A DNA stretch of 64,000 bases, taken from contig JAKSDA010000349.1 in assembly GCA_022360315.1 (NCBI GenBank), forward strand, positions 1 through 64,000. The letters are read 5' to 3'. Below, piece by piece: positions 34,358 through 44,300 of this stretch. The notes under the pieces were generated by a model. The model saw only the letters and a program-made list of their open reading frames with translations, searched no databases and was not told the origin of the DNA. The position numbers and the translations under genes are program-made. Positions within the stretch are counted from its first letter, which is position 1; the number at the start of each line of letters is the position of its first letter. This DNA is from Pseudomonadota bacterium. GTDB taxonomy: Bacteria > Myxococcota_A > Polyangia > Haliangiales > Haliangiaceae.

Positions 34358-35719
34358 ATGGAGAATTCAAGCAAGCACACGCGATCAAGGCGGTCAGTAC
34401 AGGCGGGTATTGTCGTGATCTTCCTGGCATTTTGTGCGTGTTCTTACGAATCCGATCATGACGACAAAACTCTGTTCCAACCAGGGGAGTCCATTGCTGT
34501 GGTCATTACTAGGGGCCTTCCTGAATTCGACACTCAGCATGGCATCGACCTGATTTATATCGATCCAGAGTCGGCTCACTTTGGAAAATTCTTGCAGCGC
34601 TTTACCGATCTTCCCTATGAAGGCGGTGAGCCACCCCATCATCTCTATTACAATCGCGGTAGGCTCTACGCCACCAGCCTGGATCCGCGGTGTAGCTTGT
34701 TGGAAATCGATCTTCAGCTCGAAAACGGCAAACCGGCCATCAGTGGCACCGAATGCCTCCCTACCGGCGGGCAAGTCGTGGGTGAAGACATCATGTGGAG
34801 AACTGTAGGTAATACGGAGTATATGTATGTCACGTTCATGGGAGGGAATGGCAATAACGATATGGTAGGTCAGGGAAGTGTCGTGGTATACAATTCTACA
34901 ACCAACGCAATCGTGGCGGTCATTGAAGATGCCGACGACCCGGACGACCCCGACGACACGTTTCTCAAGTATTGTCACGGTATTTCGGCATTCGACGATA
35001 CCATGGTCATAGCGTCGACAGTCATTCCTTCTGTGGACCTGAGCCGGCCAACAGAGCATGTCGGCAATTCGATTTCCACGATCGATATGCAAACCAATCG
35101 GGTTACTGCGACCTATATTGTCGATAATTCTCCGAAACCGGTCGGTGAGCTGCCTTCCTCTCCGATAGAAGTCCTGTTTTTGCGGCCGGAAATCCACCCT
35201 GACTTAGAGCCGGGCGTTCTAGTCAATACCATGTTTGGTGGTGACATGTGGTATACTCCCTATCGAGAAAAAGATTCGACCTTGGGACCATTTCGAAAGG
35301 TCTACAGCGGTGCCGAGGCGGGCACTGGCGTGCCTCTCGAGTTTTACACCTACCAGGACAAACTCTATGTGAGCCATGGCCATCCCGGCGTGGTCAAACA
35401 ATACGATCTGGCCACCCTGCCCGATCTGGTCGCTGCCGGGCCCGATTTCATGACCGACGCGGGTGCTCATCACCTGGCCTTTTTCGAGACCCGATCGGGC
35501 CGCAAGGTCATGGCTTCGCAAAACAACTTGCTCGACCTGCGAGACAGGCTGGGCGTGGAGTTGAGCGCCCATACACTGACGATTCACGATCTGATCAGCG
35601 CCGAAAGAATCGCGACGATCGATTTCTTGAACGACTACCAGCTGGGTCTGGCCAACATCGTAGGCGGATTGGACAAGGATGGAACCATTGGTGAAGAGTG
35701 GTTTACCCATCACCACTAA
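34358..35719 (+). CDS. Predicted lipoprotein, beta-propeller-like, first gene of the MbnP/diheme operon
   Basis: The start is at the ATG at 34358 (MENSSKHTRSRRSV), giving 453 residues. A basic n-region and hydrophobic stretch (AGIVVIFLAFCAC) end in a lipobox-like Cys. The rest has blade-like strands with repeated turns (YYNRGRLYATSLDPRCSLLE, TYQDKLYVSHGHPGVVKQYD), suggesting a beta-propeller. I cannot name the family. It resembles propeller proteins that bind metals or ligands outside the cell, but no enzyme motif was recognised. The diheme gene starts 19 bp later, so they are co-transcribed and probably work together at the cell envelope. The 5' part of the gene is AT-rich. Confidence 0.75.
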   Translation: MENSSKHTRSRRSVQAGIVVIFLAFCACSYESDHDDKTLFQPGESIAVVITRGLPEFDTQHGIDLIYIDPESAHFGKFLQRFTDLPYEGGEPPHHLYYNRGRLYATSLDPRCSLLEIDLQLENGKPAISGTECLPTGGQVVGEDIMWRTVGNTEYMYVTFMGGNGNNDMVGQGSVVVYNSTTNAIVAVIEDADDPDDPDDTFLKYCHGISAFDDTMVIASTVIPSVDLSRPTEHVGNSISTIDMQTNRVTATYIVDNSPKPVGELPSSPIEVLFLRPEIHPDLEPGVLVNTMFGGDMWYTPYREKDSTLGPFRKVYSGAEAGTGVPLEFYTYQDKLYVSHGHPGVVKQYDLATLPDLVAAGPDFMTDAGAHHLAFFETRSGRKVMASQNNLLDLRDRLGVELSAHTLTIHDLISAERIATIDFLNDYQLGLANIVGGLDKDGTIGEEWFTHHH

Positions 35720-35738
35720 CCCGCGCGAGACCGTCATC

Positions 35739-36833
35739 ATGAAGCTCTGCCTCGTGACTATGCTGGCAGTGGTTTTGGCCTGCTGCGGCGCCGAAACGAC
35801 CCAACCCAACCCGCTCGATGATTTCGTCACACCGTTCTATTACGGTGGATTCACAATCCCGCAAGACAACCCCTTGACCGTCGAGGGGGTCAACCTGGGC
35901 CGATTACTCTTTTACGAAAAGAAACTGTCGGCAGATGGCACTTTTTCGTGTGGCACCTGCCATCAACAAGACAAGGCGTTCACCGACGGCAGAGCCCGCG
36001 CCGAGGGTATTGGCGGCCAAACAGGTCCGCGCAATACCATGGCCCTGGCCAACCTGCTGTGGGGCCCGCAGCGCTTTTTTTGGGACGGACGGGCCGAAAG
36101 CCTGGAACACCAGGCCTTGCAGCCGATCGAGAATCCCGATGAGATGGGCGAGACCCTGGACAACGTGGTGGCCAAACTGCAGGCAACGCCCCCCTACCCC
36201 GCAGCGTTCAACGCGGCGTTTGGCAGCAAAGGCATTACACCGCTCCGCATGGCTCGGGCGCTGGCTTCGTTTCAACGGACCCTGGTATCGTCCAATTCGA
36301 AGTTTGACCAGTACCTGCGCGGCGCAATCGAGCTCGACGAGCAAGAGTCGTGGGGCCACCGGCTATTTACCACTCACCCCGACGCCAGAGCGGGGGTTCG
36401 CGGTGCCAACTGTGCAGACTGCCACAGCCAGTTCGCGACCAGCGGCTTCAGAAACCGCTTTGATGGCTTTAGCAACAATGGACTCGATAATGATGCCGAT
36501 CTCGGTGCTGGCCTGGCCGAGGTCACCAGCAACCCGCGCGATCGGGGCAAGTTCAAGGTGCCGAGTCTGCGCAACATAGAGCTGACAGCGCCGTACATGC
36601 ACGATGGACGCTTCGCAACGCTCGAGGAGGTCATCGACCACTACAACGAGCATATTCGCGATAGCGAAACCCTCGATGTACTCATCCGCGAAGCCAGCAA
36701 CGATCTCGTGATTCCCGGCAGTCCGCCCGACCTCGCCCTCACCGATGACGAAAAGGCCGCGGTCATTGCCTTCTTGCGGACTTTGACCGACGAGGATTTT
36801 ATCGCAAATGAAAACTTTTCAGATCCCAATTAG
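35739..36833 (+). CDS. Diheme cytochrome c peroxidase family protein, MbnH-like
   Basis: The start is at the ATG at 35739 (MKLCLVTMLAVVLACC), giving 364 residues with a lipobox-like VLAC. Two c-type heme sites are present: CGTCH (71-75) and CADCH (about 225-229). Family segments include GRLLFYEKKLSADG, QKAFTDG-like QDKAFTDGRARAEG, GQTGPRNTMALAN, FWDGRAESLE, FKVPSLRNIELTAPYMHDGRF and the C-terminal AFLRTLTD. This is the CcpA/MauG/MbnH superfamily. Location directly before an MbnP-like gene, with a 26-bp overlap, makes an MbnH-type role likely: oxidising a tryptophan of MbnP to create a copper site. A classic peroxidase is the alternative. Confidence 0.88.
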   Translation: MKLCLVTMLAVVLACCGAETTQPNPLDDFVTPFYYGGFTIPQDNPLTVEGVNLGRLLFYEKKLSADGTFSCGTCHQQDKAFTDGRARAEGIGGQTGPRNTMALANLLWGPQRFFWDGRAESLEHQALQPIENPDEMGETLDNVVAKLQATPPYPAAFNAAFGSKGITPLRMARALASFQRTLVSSNSKFDQYLRGAIELDEQESWGHRLFTTHPDARAGVRGANCADCHSQFATSGFRNRFDGFSNNGLDNDADLGAGLAEVTSNPRDRGKFKVPSLRNIELTAPYMHDGRFATLEEVIDHYNEHIRDSETLDVLIREASNDLVIPGSPPDLALTDDEKAAVIAFLRTLTDEDFIANENFSDPN

Positions 36834-37569
36834 TGGCATATGTATGTTTACTATCGTGGTGTTTTTGGCCTGTAGTGACAATGGAGAACGAGCCGTCACC
36901 TCTGGCTCGGTGACATTGACATTCGAGGCGTTCTTCGCCGGTCAGCCGCTGCAGATGGACGGCACCCGCCAGGCCAATCCAACCGGCACAGGTGAGATCG
37001 AGATAACCGACTTTAAACTCTATCTCAGCAATGTCGTCCTCGGCACGTCCGAGACTGGCAACGACCACGTGGAGTCCGATAGCTATCACCTGGCCCGCTT
37101 CGACAACCCAGATTCCACCTACCGGTTCACGGTCGAGAATGTGCCTGAGGCGAGCTATGGCAGGCTCGAGTTTGGCATCGGAGTGGACGCACAGACCAAC
37201 CTCAGCATAGACAATACGGGCGATCTGGACCCCAATAATCAGATGGCCTGGAACTGGAACGTGGGTTATAAATTTGTCGTATTGGAGGGTAATTACTACC
37301 CACCAGATACGACCGAACCGATCCCGCTGGTCTTTCATATAGGGTTTTCTGACAACTACAAAGAACTTTCGTACACCATGGACCGCGGTCCGCTCGATGT
37401 GGCGGCAAATAGCGATGCGACAGTGGGTTTCGAGATCGAACTGACCGAGTTTTTCAAAAACCCGACCGAGATCGATCTGCAAACGCTGTCCTCGGTCATG
37501 TTCAACCCTGCCGATGTGGCGATGGTCGCGAACAATTACGCCGACATGATCACGCTGGCCGGCCAATGA
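36808..37569 (+). CDS. MbnP-like copper-binding protein
   Basis: The protein has 253 residues. A signal peptide ends in FLACS, a lipobox. The fold pattern matches the MbnP family: VTLTFEAFFAGQPL at the N-terminus, EITDFKLYLSNVVL, AWNWNVGYKFVVLEGNY, and PLVFHIGF. In MbnP proteins one Trp is converted to kynurenine by the diheme enzyme MbnH and helps bind copper. The two tryptophans in AWNWN are the candidates here, although the exact residue cannot be assigned without alignment. It overlaps both neighbouring diheme genes, so the three are translationally coupled. Confidence 0.82.
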   Translation: MKTFQIPISGICMFTIVVFLACSDNGERAVTSGSVTLTFEAFFAGQPLQMDGTRQANPTGTGEIEITDFKLYLSNVVLGTSETGNDHVESDSYHLARFDNPDSTYRFTVENVPEASYGRLEFGIGVDAQTNLSIDNTGDLDPNNQMAWNWNVGYKFVVLEGNYYPPDTTEPIPLVFHIGFSDNYKELSYTMDRGPLDVAANSDATVGFEIELTEFFKNPTEIDLQTLSSVMFNPADVAMVANNYADMITLAGQ

Positions 37570-38690
37570 GTCGGGCGGTACGCATGACGGCCAGCAGCCA
37601 AATTGATGAGTGCTGCGTGCCATGGATGACAGCTGCCATGGCCGTCTTGGGTCTGGCCGCAGTGGCCTGCAGCATCTCGGCTGATGACGACTCTGGTGAT
37701 CGAGTCTCTGCCAGTGGGGCCCGGTGGTTGCCCGCGATTCCCGCGCATTTTCCCACCGAGTTCACCAGCCCGGCCAGAAACCCACTGACCAGAGCTGGCA
37801 TCGAGCTGGGCCGAAGGCTTTTTTACGATCCGATCTTGTCCGGAAATCGCGATATTGCCTGCGCAGACTGCCACCGACAATCCCTGGCATTCAGCGACGG
37901 CGTGGCGCTGTCCACAGCGGGCACCTCGGGCAAGCGCCTGCATCGAAACTCTCCGACACTGGTCAACCTGGCCTACGCGAAGGGCTTATTCTGGGATGGC
38001 GGTGCCAGAGATCTGGAGTCGCAAGCTTTCGGGCCGCTCATGCATCCAGACGAGATGGCTGCCGATCTGGCCGACGTGGTCGACCGGCTCACGGCTGATC
38101 CAGCCTACTCCAGGGCATTTGACCGGGCATTTGCGACTAAACCCATTGCGTCGGCCCATATTGCCAGAGCGCTGGCGCAATTCCAGCGCTCCATCATCTC
38201 GGCCGATGCCAAATACGATCGATTTGTGCGGGGTGAGGCAACACTGAGCGCCGTGGAACAACGCGGCCTGGCGCTCTTCGAGTCGAAACAATGCGCCTCC
38301 TGCCACACGCCCCCTCTTTTTACCGACGGCAGCTACCACAACAACGGATTGGATGATTCTTTCTCGGCAAACGAAGAGGGAATTTTTCGCGGACGGTACC
38401 GGATTAGCCACCGAGAGCGAGATATCGGACGATTCAAGACGCCGACTCTGCGCAACATCGCAAAAACCGCGCCGTACATGCACGATGGCAGGATCGCCAG
38501 CCTGGATGGCGTTCTGGACCACTACGGTCGTGGAGTGAAGGACTCGGACACCCTGAGTCCGCTCTTGCGCGGTCCCGAACGCCTGGGAATCGCTCTGAGC
38601 CGGAGTGAAAAAGCGGCAATCATCGCCTTTCTGCACACACTGACCGATCACACCCTGCTCCACAATCCGGCCCACGCCAGACCACGCTGA
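37566..38690 (+). CDS. Second diheme cytochrome c peroxidase family protein
   Basis: The start ATG overlaps the stop of the MbnP-like gene (ATGA), giving 374 residues. An ATG at 37626 begins a cleaner signal peptide (MTAAMAVLGLAAVAC). Heme motifs are CADCH (about 99-103) and CASCH (about 243-247). Family segments include GRRLFYDPILSGNRD, LHRNSPTLVNLAYAKGLFWDGGARDLE, FKTPTLRNIAKTAPYMHDGRI and a C-terminal IIAFLHTLTD. It is a paralogue of the upstream diheme enzyme with a different N-terminus. Two such enzymes around one MbnP-like gene is unusual. One could be the maturase and the other a peroxidase or electron donor. Confidence 0.88.
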   Translation: MSRAVRMTASSQIDECCVPWMTAAMAVLGLAAVACSISADDDSGDRVSASGARWLPAIPAHFPTEFTSPARNPLTRAGIELGRRLFYDPILSGNRDIACADCHRQSLAFSDGVALSTAGTSGKRLHRNSPTLVNLAYAKGLFWDGGARDLESQAFGPLMHPDEMAADLADVVDRLTADPAYSRAFDRAFATKPIASAHIARALAQFQRSIISADAKYDRFVRGEATLSAVEQRGLALFESKQCASCHTPPLFTDGSYHNNGLDDSFSANEEGIFRGRYRISHRERDIGRFKTPTLRNIAKTAPYMHDGRIASLDGVLDHYGRGVKDSDTLSPLLRGPERLGIALSRSEKAAIIAFLHTLTDHTLLHNPAHARPR

Positions 38691-38778
38691 ACATCCACAA
38701 CTTGATTGCGCCGCTGCCCTCGGTCTTGCCCGTCGTGGAGACGTCGAGCTCGAGCTCGACCCTACCGACGCCCGGCGG

Positions 38779-39270
38779 TCACGGGCGCATGATCGGGCAG
38801 TCGATGGGCAGGTTGGCCTTGAGCTTGTCGCACGGCACAGCGTGGACGTTGTTTTTGCAGTCCTGCCAGCCCTGGCCCGTGACATCGAAGCGGCTGGGTT
38901 GGTCGCAGTTGACCTGTGCACAGACCATGGCAACAAAGTCGGCGACGCACTTGTCAACATTGTGTTGAGGTGCAGATGCGCAATGGTTGACGCGGAGACA
39001 GAACTGTTCGCCGATCATGGCCCAGTGATCGCCGACCGATGGGGGTCCGTCGCCGGGCTCGGTGGCCGATTCGGTGCGCGGCATTGCCGGCGTCGATGCC
39101 TCGGGGTCGGGGGTCGCGGGCGCTGGCCTGGCGGCACTGGGAGGCGCGGCGGGCTGGTTGTGCGGAGACCGCTGGGGCGTGCCCGAGGTCGTCGTGCCAC
39201 CGCCGCACGACGTGGTCACAGCGGTCATGGCGAGTGCCATGGCCATGGCGAGAGACGAGCAGGTATCCAT
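38779..39270 (-). CDS. Small predicted lipoprotein, Pro/Ala-rich with Cys-rich C-terminus
   Basis: The start is taken at the ATG read at 39268-39270 (MDTCSSLAMAMALAM), giving 163 residues. The signal peptide ends in TTSCGGG. A Pro/Ala/Thr-rich linker of about 60 residues follows, then a compact domain with six cysteines (FCLRVNHC, VDKCVADFVAMVCAQVNC, WQDCKNN, VPCDKL, IDCPIM) likely to form disulphides. No family was recognised. Such linker-plus-Cys-domain lipoproteins are common in myxobacteria. It is transcribed away from the FHA activator gene. Confidence 0.75.
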   Translation of the reverse strand: MDTCSSLAMAMALAMTAVTTSCGGGTTTSGTPQRSPHNQPAAPPSAARPAPATPDPEASTPAMPRTESATEPGDGPPSVGDHWAMIGEQFCLRVNHCASAPQHNVDKCVADFVAMVCAQVNCDQPSRFDVTGQGWQDCKNNVHAVPCDKLKANLPIDCPIMRP

Positions 39271-39363
39271 GGCGGGACGGTAGACCAGGCGGCGAGGGTA
39301 CGCAAGCTGCAGGGGACACGCCGCTCGGGCACGCTGCCGGCAAACTCTGCGCATTGGCCTCGC

Positions 39364-39405
39364 AACAGAAACCCGTATTTGATCCACAACGAATGCGTTT
39401 CTGTT
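39364..39405. repeat. Two-copy hairpin element, copy B
   Basis: Outer stem AACAGAAAC pairs with GTTTCTGTT, and the 13-nt loop is TTTGATCCACAAC. It ends 9 bases before the GTG of the FHA activator gene, so on the transcript it could cover the ribosome binding region. It matches copy A (21675-21717) in flank, outer stem and loop. Confidence 0.7.
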
Positions 39406-39414
39406 TAGTACATT

Positions 39415-40818
39415 GTGCCTGTGCCCGGCCATAGCACCCTGCAGGAACAGCCGGCGCCGGTTCAACAAACGGCGCGCCTCTTGACCTATGTCTTGTGCTA
39501 CGACGACCTGCTAAAGCCCGATACCACCACATTTGCTCTCGACTCGGTCGATCGCCGCGTTGCCATCGGGCGATGCGATTCGGGTCCACCGCGCCTCGAC
39601 ACCCCGGCCCAGCTCGTCATCTGCGATCGCTGGATGTCGCGCCAGCACGCGATCATCGACTGGGCGGCCGGACACTACGTTGTGCGCGATGCCGGCAGTC
39701 GCAACGGCACGTGGGTCAACGGACGCGAGATCGGCGCCGACAGCGAGCACATTCTCAACAACGGCGACCTGGTCGAAGTCGGCCACTCGCTTTTGTGTTA
39801 TCGCGTGGTCCCCCGCCAGGCCGCTGCCGCTCTGGCGGCCGAACGCAAGGCCACACCCTTCGGACCCACCCCCACGTTCTCGCCGGACATGGCGATGCTT
39901 CTGTCCGACTTGCGCCGCGTCGCCCGATCGACCGAATCGGTGCTGATCCTGGCCGAAACCGGGGCCGGCAAGGAGATCGCCGCCGCCGCCATCCACCAGC
40001 TGTCCGGCCGCTCGGGCGAATATCGCGCAGTCGATTGCGGCGCCATTCCCGACAATCTGTTCGAATCGACATTCTTTGGCCATCGCCGCGGCGCCTTCAC
40101 CGGCGCCAACGAGCCCCGCATCGGCGAGATCACCCAGGCCGACGGCGGGACTCTCTTTCTCGACGAGATCGCCAACATGAGCACCGCAGCCCAGGCCAAG
40201 CTCTTGCGGGTCATCGAAACCGGCACGCTCACCCCGCTGGGCGCAGCCGAACCGCGCTCGGTCGATGTCCGCTGGGTCGCCGCAACCAACCGCGAGCTGT
40301 TCTCCGACAGCCGTTTTCGCCACGATCTGTTGCGCCGCATTGCCGGCTATGTGGCCCGCATTCCGGCTCTGCGACAACGGCGAGAAGATCTCGGCGTATT
40401 GACCGCTCATCTGTTGCGCCAGGCCGGTGCCGGGCGAGCCGACATGACCGCGCCGGCCGGGCGCGCTCTGTTCCTGTCCGATCTGCCCGGCAATATACGC
40501 CAGCTGCGCGCCGCTCTGCGCAGCGCAGTGCTCCTGTCCGGCGGCAGCAGTATCGATGTGATGCATCTGGGCGAGTTCGATCGCTCGCCACTTGACCAGG
40601 GCAACGACCGGGCTGATATCGAGCCAACGGCCGCTCCACCGCCCGCTCCACCGCGGGCCGGCAAATCGGACAAGCCATCGGCTGACGACGTGGCTGCAGC
40701 TCTCTCGGAAACCGGCGGCAATGTGGTGCGCGCTGCCGAGCTCCTGCACGCCCATCCGCGCCAGGTCTATCGCTGGATCAAGCGCTTCTCTCTGTCACTG
40801 GACAGCTTCCGCTCCTGA
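39415..40818 (+). CDS. FHA-domain sigma-54-dependent transcriptional activator
   Basis: The protein has 467 residues. An N-terminal FHA domain (about 45-130; IGRCDS, SRQHAIIDW, DAGSRNGTWVNG) takes the place of a receiver. The AAA+ domain has Walker A AETGAGKE, the sigma-54 contact loop GAFTGA (in RRGAFTGANEP), Walker B GGTLFLDEI and the sensor RWVAATNREL. A Fis-type helix-turn-helix ends the protein (NVVRAAELLHAHPRQVYRWI). FHA activators respond to threonine phosphorylation, so one of the many nearby kinases may control it. The start is a GTG with a hairpin directly upstream. Confidence 0.92.
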   Translation: MPVPGHSTLQEQPAPVQQTARLLTYVLCYDDLLKPDTTTFALDSVDRRVAIGRCDSGPPRLDTPAQLVICDRWMSRQHAIIDWAAGHYVVRDAGSRNGTWVNGREIGADSEHILNNGDLVEVGHSLLCYRVVPRQAAAALAAERKATPFGPTPTFSPDMAMLLSDLRRVARSTESVLILAETGAGKEIAAAAIHQLSGRSGEYRAVDCGAIPDNLFESTFFGHRRGAFTGANEPRIGEITQADGGTLFLDEIANMSTAAQAKLLRVIETGTLTPLGAAEPRSVDVRWVAATNRELFSDSRFRHDLLRRIAGYVARIPALRQRREDLGVLTAHLLRQAGAGRADMTAPAGRALFLSDLPGNIRQLRAALRSAVLLSGGSSIDVMHLGEFDRSPLDQGNDRADIEPTAAPPPAPPRAGKSDKPSADDVAAALSETGGNVVRAAELLHAHPRQVYRWIKRFSLSLDSFRS

Positions 40819-40832
40819 TCGCTATCTGCCCG

Positions 40833-41249
40833 ATGGCTGTCTCGGCCGCTGTCTCGGACGGTCGTCTGACAGACCCGCCCGGCCTGGACAGGACACCGAC
40901 AAAACCCCAGTCAAGCACACATTGGTTACGCCGTGGCGGCCGGTCTTCCGGCGGCACGAGCCGTGCAGTCGCCGCTATCACCGAGCGGATCAACGACTCG
41001 CTGTTGGCTCGGTTTGGCGTCGCACCGCAGCCGGCCGACAGCGACGTCGGGGATACGTCGGGGATAATGACATCGGAACTTCTCGCCAACCCGGCCTGGC
41101 GCGACCATCTGCAAGCCGGCAACCCGGTGTTCGTACCATCTCAAAGAGACGTCACAGACCTGGTCAACTTCATTCTGTCCATCCACCCAGAAACTCCGGA
41201 GTTCCCCATCCCGGCCGTGTTCGAGGGCTGCCCGGCCGGGATTCAGTAA
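40833..41249 (+). CDS. Small hypothetical protein
   Basis: This is a 138-residue open frame between the FHA activator and a kinase gene. I do not recognise it. The second half looks protein-like (ITERINDSLLARFGVAP, DVTDLVNFILSIHPETPEF) and ends in a Pro/Cys tail. The DLVNFILSI segment recalls the C-terminus of small cytochrome-type proteins, but no CxxCH is present, so it may be a gene fragment. Confidence 0.35.
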   Translation: MAVSAAVSDGRLTDPPGLDRTPTKPQSSTHWLRRGGRSSGGTSRAVAAITERINDSLLARFGVAPQPADSDVGDTSGIMTSELLANPAWRDHLQAGNPVFVPSQRDVTDLVNFILSIHPETPEFPIPAVFEGCPAGIQ

Positions 41250-41370
41250 ACCGGCCGCCGGGCCCGATGCGACACTGCTCGAGCTGGTCATGGCTTGACT
41301 GTGGTCGCTTCAGAGGCTTCGATCGGGGCGACGACTGGCGAGCCGCGTGCCGCGAGTCGCCCCGCTTTCC

Positions 41371-44300
41371 ATGGACGCACCCGCCACGCAGCTCAAATCT
41401 GGACAGATTCTCGACAACCGATACGAGATCAGGCGACGGCTCGGCTATGGCGGCATGGGCGAGGTATACGAGGCCCGGCGCCTGGCACTGGGCGACCTGG
41501 TGGCGATCAAGTGCCTTCTGCCCGATCGCGACAATCCGCAAAACCGGGCTCGATTTTTGACCGAGGCGCGCGCCGCAGCCCACATTCGCCACCCCAACGT
41601 GGTCTGCGTCTTCGATTTCGGCGACCCGCCGGGAAAAACCCCATACATCGTGATGGAATATCTCGACGGGCGCACCTTGGGCGACGAACTCTCCGCGCTC
41701 GGCACGCTCGACCCGGCGCGCGCCCTCGGCCTCTTTGCCACCATCTGCGCCGCAGTCGGAGCCGGCCATCGGCGCGGTATCGTGCACCGCGATCTCAAAC
41801 CGAGCAACATCATGCTGGCCGCGGCCGACGACGGCAGCGAGATCGTCAAGGTGCTCGACTTCGGCTTGGCCCGCATGCTGAGCGGTCCGGATCCCGGTCT
41901 CACCGAGCCCGGTTCCATCGTCGGCACGGTCAGTTTCATGGCCCCGGAGCAAGCCGGCCACCAGCCGATCGTGCCGGCCACCGACGTGTGGGCGCTGGGC
42001 GTGATCCTGTACGCGATGGTCACCGGGAAAACACCGTTCGAGGGCAACTCGGCCGCCGAGGTACTCATGCGCATCGGACGCGGCGTCTATCGCCCGCCCG
42101 ACGAGCTGTGCCCAAACCTGCCGCAATCGATCACCGATGCCATCGCCGCAGCCCTGCGCCGAGACCCCGAGGAAAGACCGCAGAGCCCCGAACAGCTGGC
42201 CCGGATGGCTGTCGCCTCCGACCGCGAGCTAACCCCGGCGCAGGCCGAACCGAAACGGGATTCCGCACAACCCGCTCGACTGCCCGAAAGACCTTTCCAG
42301 GTCGGCGACAGCTCGGTATCGGCCACCGATCCCACGACTGATCTCGCTGCCACAGGATCGATCTCGGCACTGGCTGGACGTCCCAGCGGACAATACCAGG
42401 CGGAGTTCACACCGGGCCAGGCGGCCGGGCGGCCGGTGATTCGATCGGTTTCGGACTCGGCGCCAGCAGTCTCGGCCGGGCCCCGCTTTGGCTGCTTCGT
42501 GGGCCGGGAAAAGCTGCTCTCGGGCCTGCGCGAAGAGTATGCGGCAGCGACCAACGGCCAGGGCCGCATCGTGGTCGTGGCCGGCGAGGCAGGCGTGGGC
42601 AAAACCCGGCTGGTCGCCGAATTCGCGCGCCGGGCCAGCGACCAGGGCGCAGTGGTGCTCGGCGGTCGTTTCTTTGACTACGAGGGCAGTCGGCCACCTG
42701 CCCTGGACACATTTTTGGGCCTGCTGGCCGACGATCGCTCGCCTCGGCCGGGCGAACTCGGAGTATTGTGCCAGCAGGCCCAGCTCCACGGCTCTGCGCA
42801 GCGGGGAGAGAGCGACCGATGGCGGGTATTTGCCGCCATCAGCGACGCGCTGGCTGCACGCTCGGGCTCCCGGCCGCTGGTCTTGTGGTTCGACGATCTG
42901 CAGTGGGCCAGCCGGCTGGACCTGGACTTCATCGAGTATTTGCACCGAGTGCTCGGCCTGCGCGGCACATTGATCGTCGCGACTGCGCGCAGTGGCGGCG
43001 ATGCCAGCGAGCTCGGTGCCTGGCTCGAAATTCAGACCCGCCGGCGCAATCACACCATCTTGCAAGTCGCGGGATTCACCCTCGACGAGGCCCGGTCATG
43101 GTTTCACGCAGTATTCGAAAACCTTCGCATCCGGGCCCAGGACTTGCGCCGACTGGTCCACGCGACCAGCGGCAATCCACACTATTTGACCGAGGTCGTA
43201 CGCCACCTCTGGACCGGTGGTGCCATCGAGCAGAGCAGCGATGGCACCACCGTGCGCTGCGCCCGGCTCGACGATGTGGCCCTGCCCGAGTCCGTGGCCA
43301 ACGTGGTGCGGGTCAGATTGGCCAGGCTGGACGATGATCACCGCACATTGCTCGAGATCGCGGCGGTCATCGGCGAGGAGTTTCGGTTCGAAACACTCGA
43401 GGAGGCGACCGGTGTGGCGGAAGACGCGCTCGAAGCCGTGCTCGAAACCGCGGTCGGCGAGCGATTTCTCAGCGATCGGGGAGTATCGGCCGGCAATGAC
43501 TACCGCTTTACCAGCGCTGTGATGCGCAATGTGCTCTACGAGGATATGTCCGGCCGCCGGCGCAAACGCGCCCATCGCGCGGTGGTGGGGGCTCTGCACC
43601 GGCTCTACGATCACCGCGGCGATCGCTTCGCCCCGGTTCTGGCCTACCACCACCATGCGGTCGGCGACTGGCCCGACGCGTTTCACTGGGGCCTGCGTGC
43701 AATCGCCACCGCACTCGACCAGTACGATTATGACGTAGCCGAGATCGCCGTGACCCGGGCACAGCAAGCCCGCGCTCAGATGACTTCGACCGGCGTTCCG
43801 CCCGAGCGGCAGGGCGCACTGCGGCTCGATCAGCTGGCCGGCGCTCTGTATCTGCACATCGGCCGGCTGGAAGAAGCGCACACCCTGCTGACCCGGGTCA
43901 CGACCGATGCCGATGCCGCGCAAACGCCGGAAACATGGCTGAGCGCGCTGGCCGACCTGGCTCGCTGTCACAGCGAGCGCGGTGACTTCGAGTCGGCCTT
44001 CGGCGCGGCCTGTCGCGCTGCCGACGAGGCCCGGGCTGCGGGCGGTCGCTCCTGGGAACTGGTCTCCCGCATGATCGCCGGCCGGGCGCTGAGCCAGCAG
44101 GGTCGCATGGCAGAGGCGACCGGCCATATCGATCGGGTGCTGGCCGATCTGGCCGACAGCGATCCGGCCTGGCTGCGCTCGCGGGCCCATCGCGAGCGCG
44201 CCTGGGCGTATTGCAAGGCCGGAGCGTGGAGCGAGGCCGAGCGCCATGCCGAGCTGGCCCTGCAGCTGGCTCGCATCGACGGCGACTTGCCGTCCCAGCG

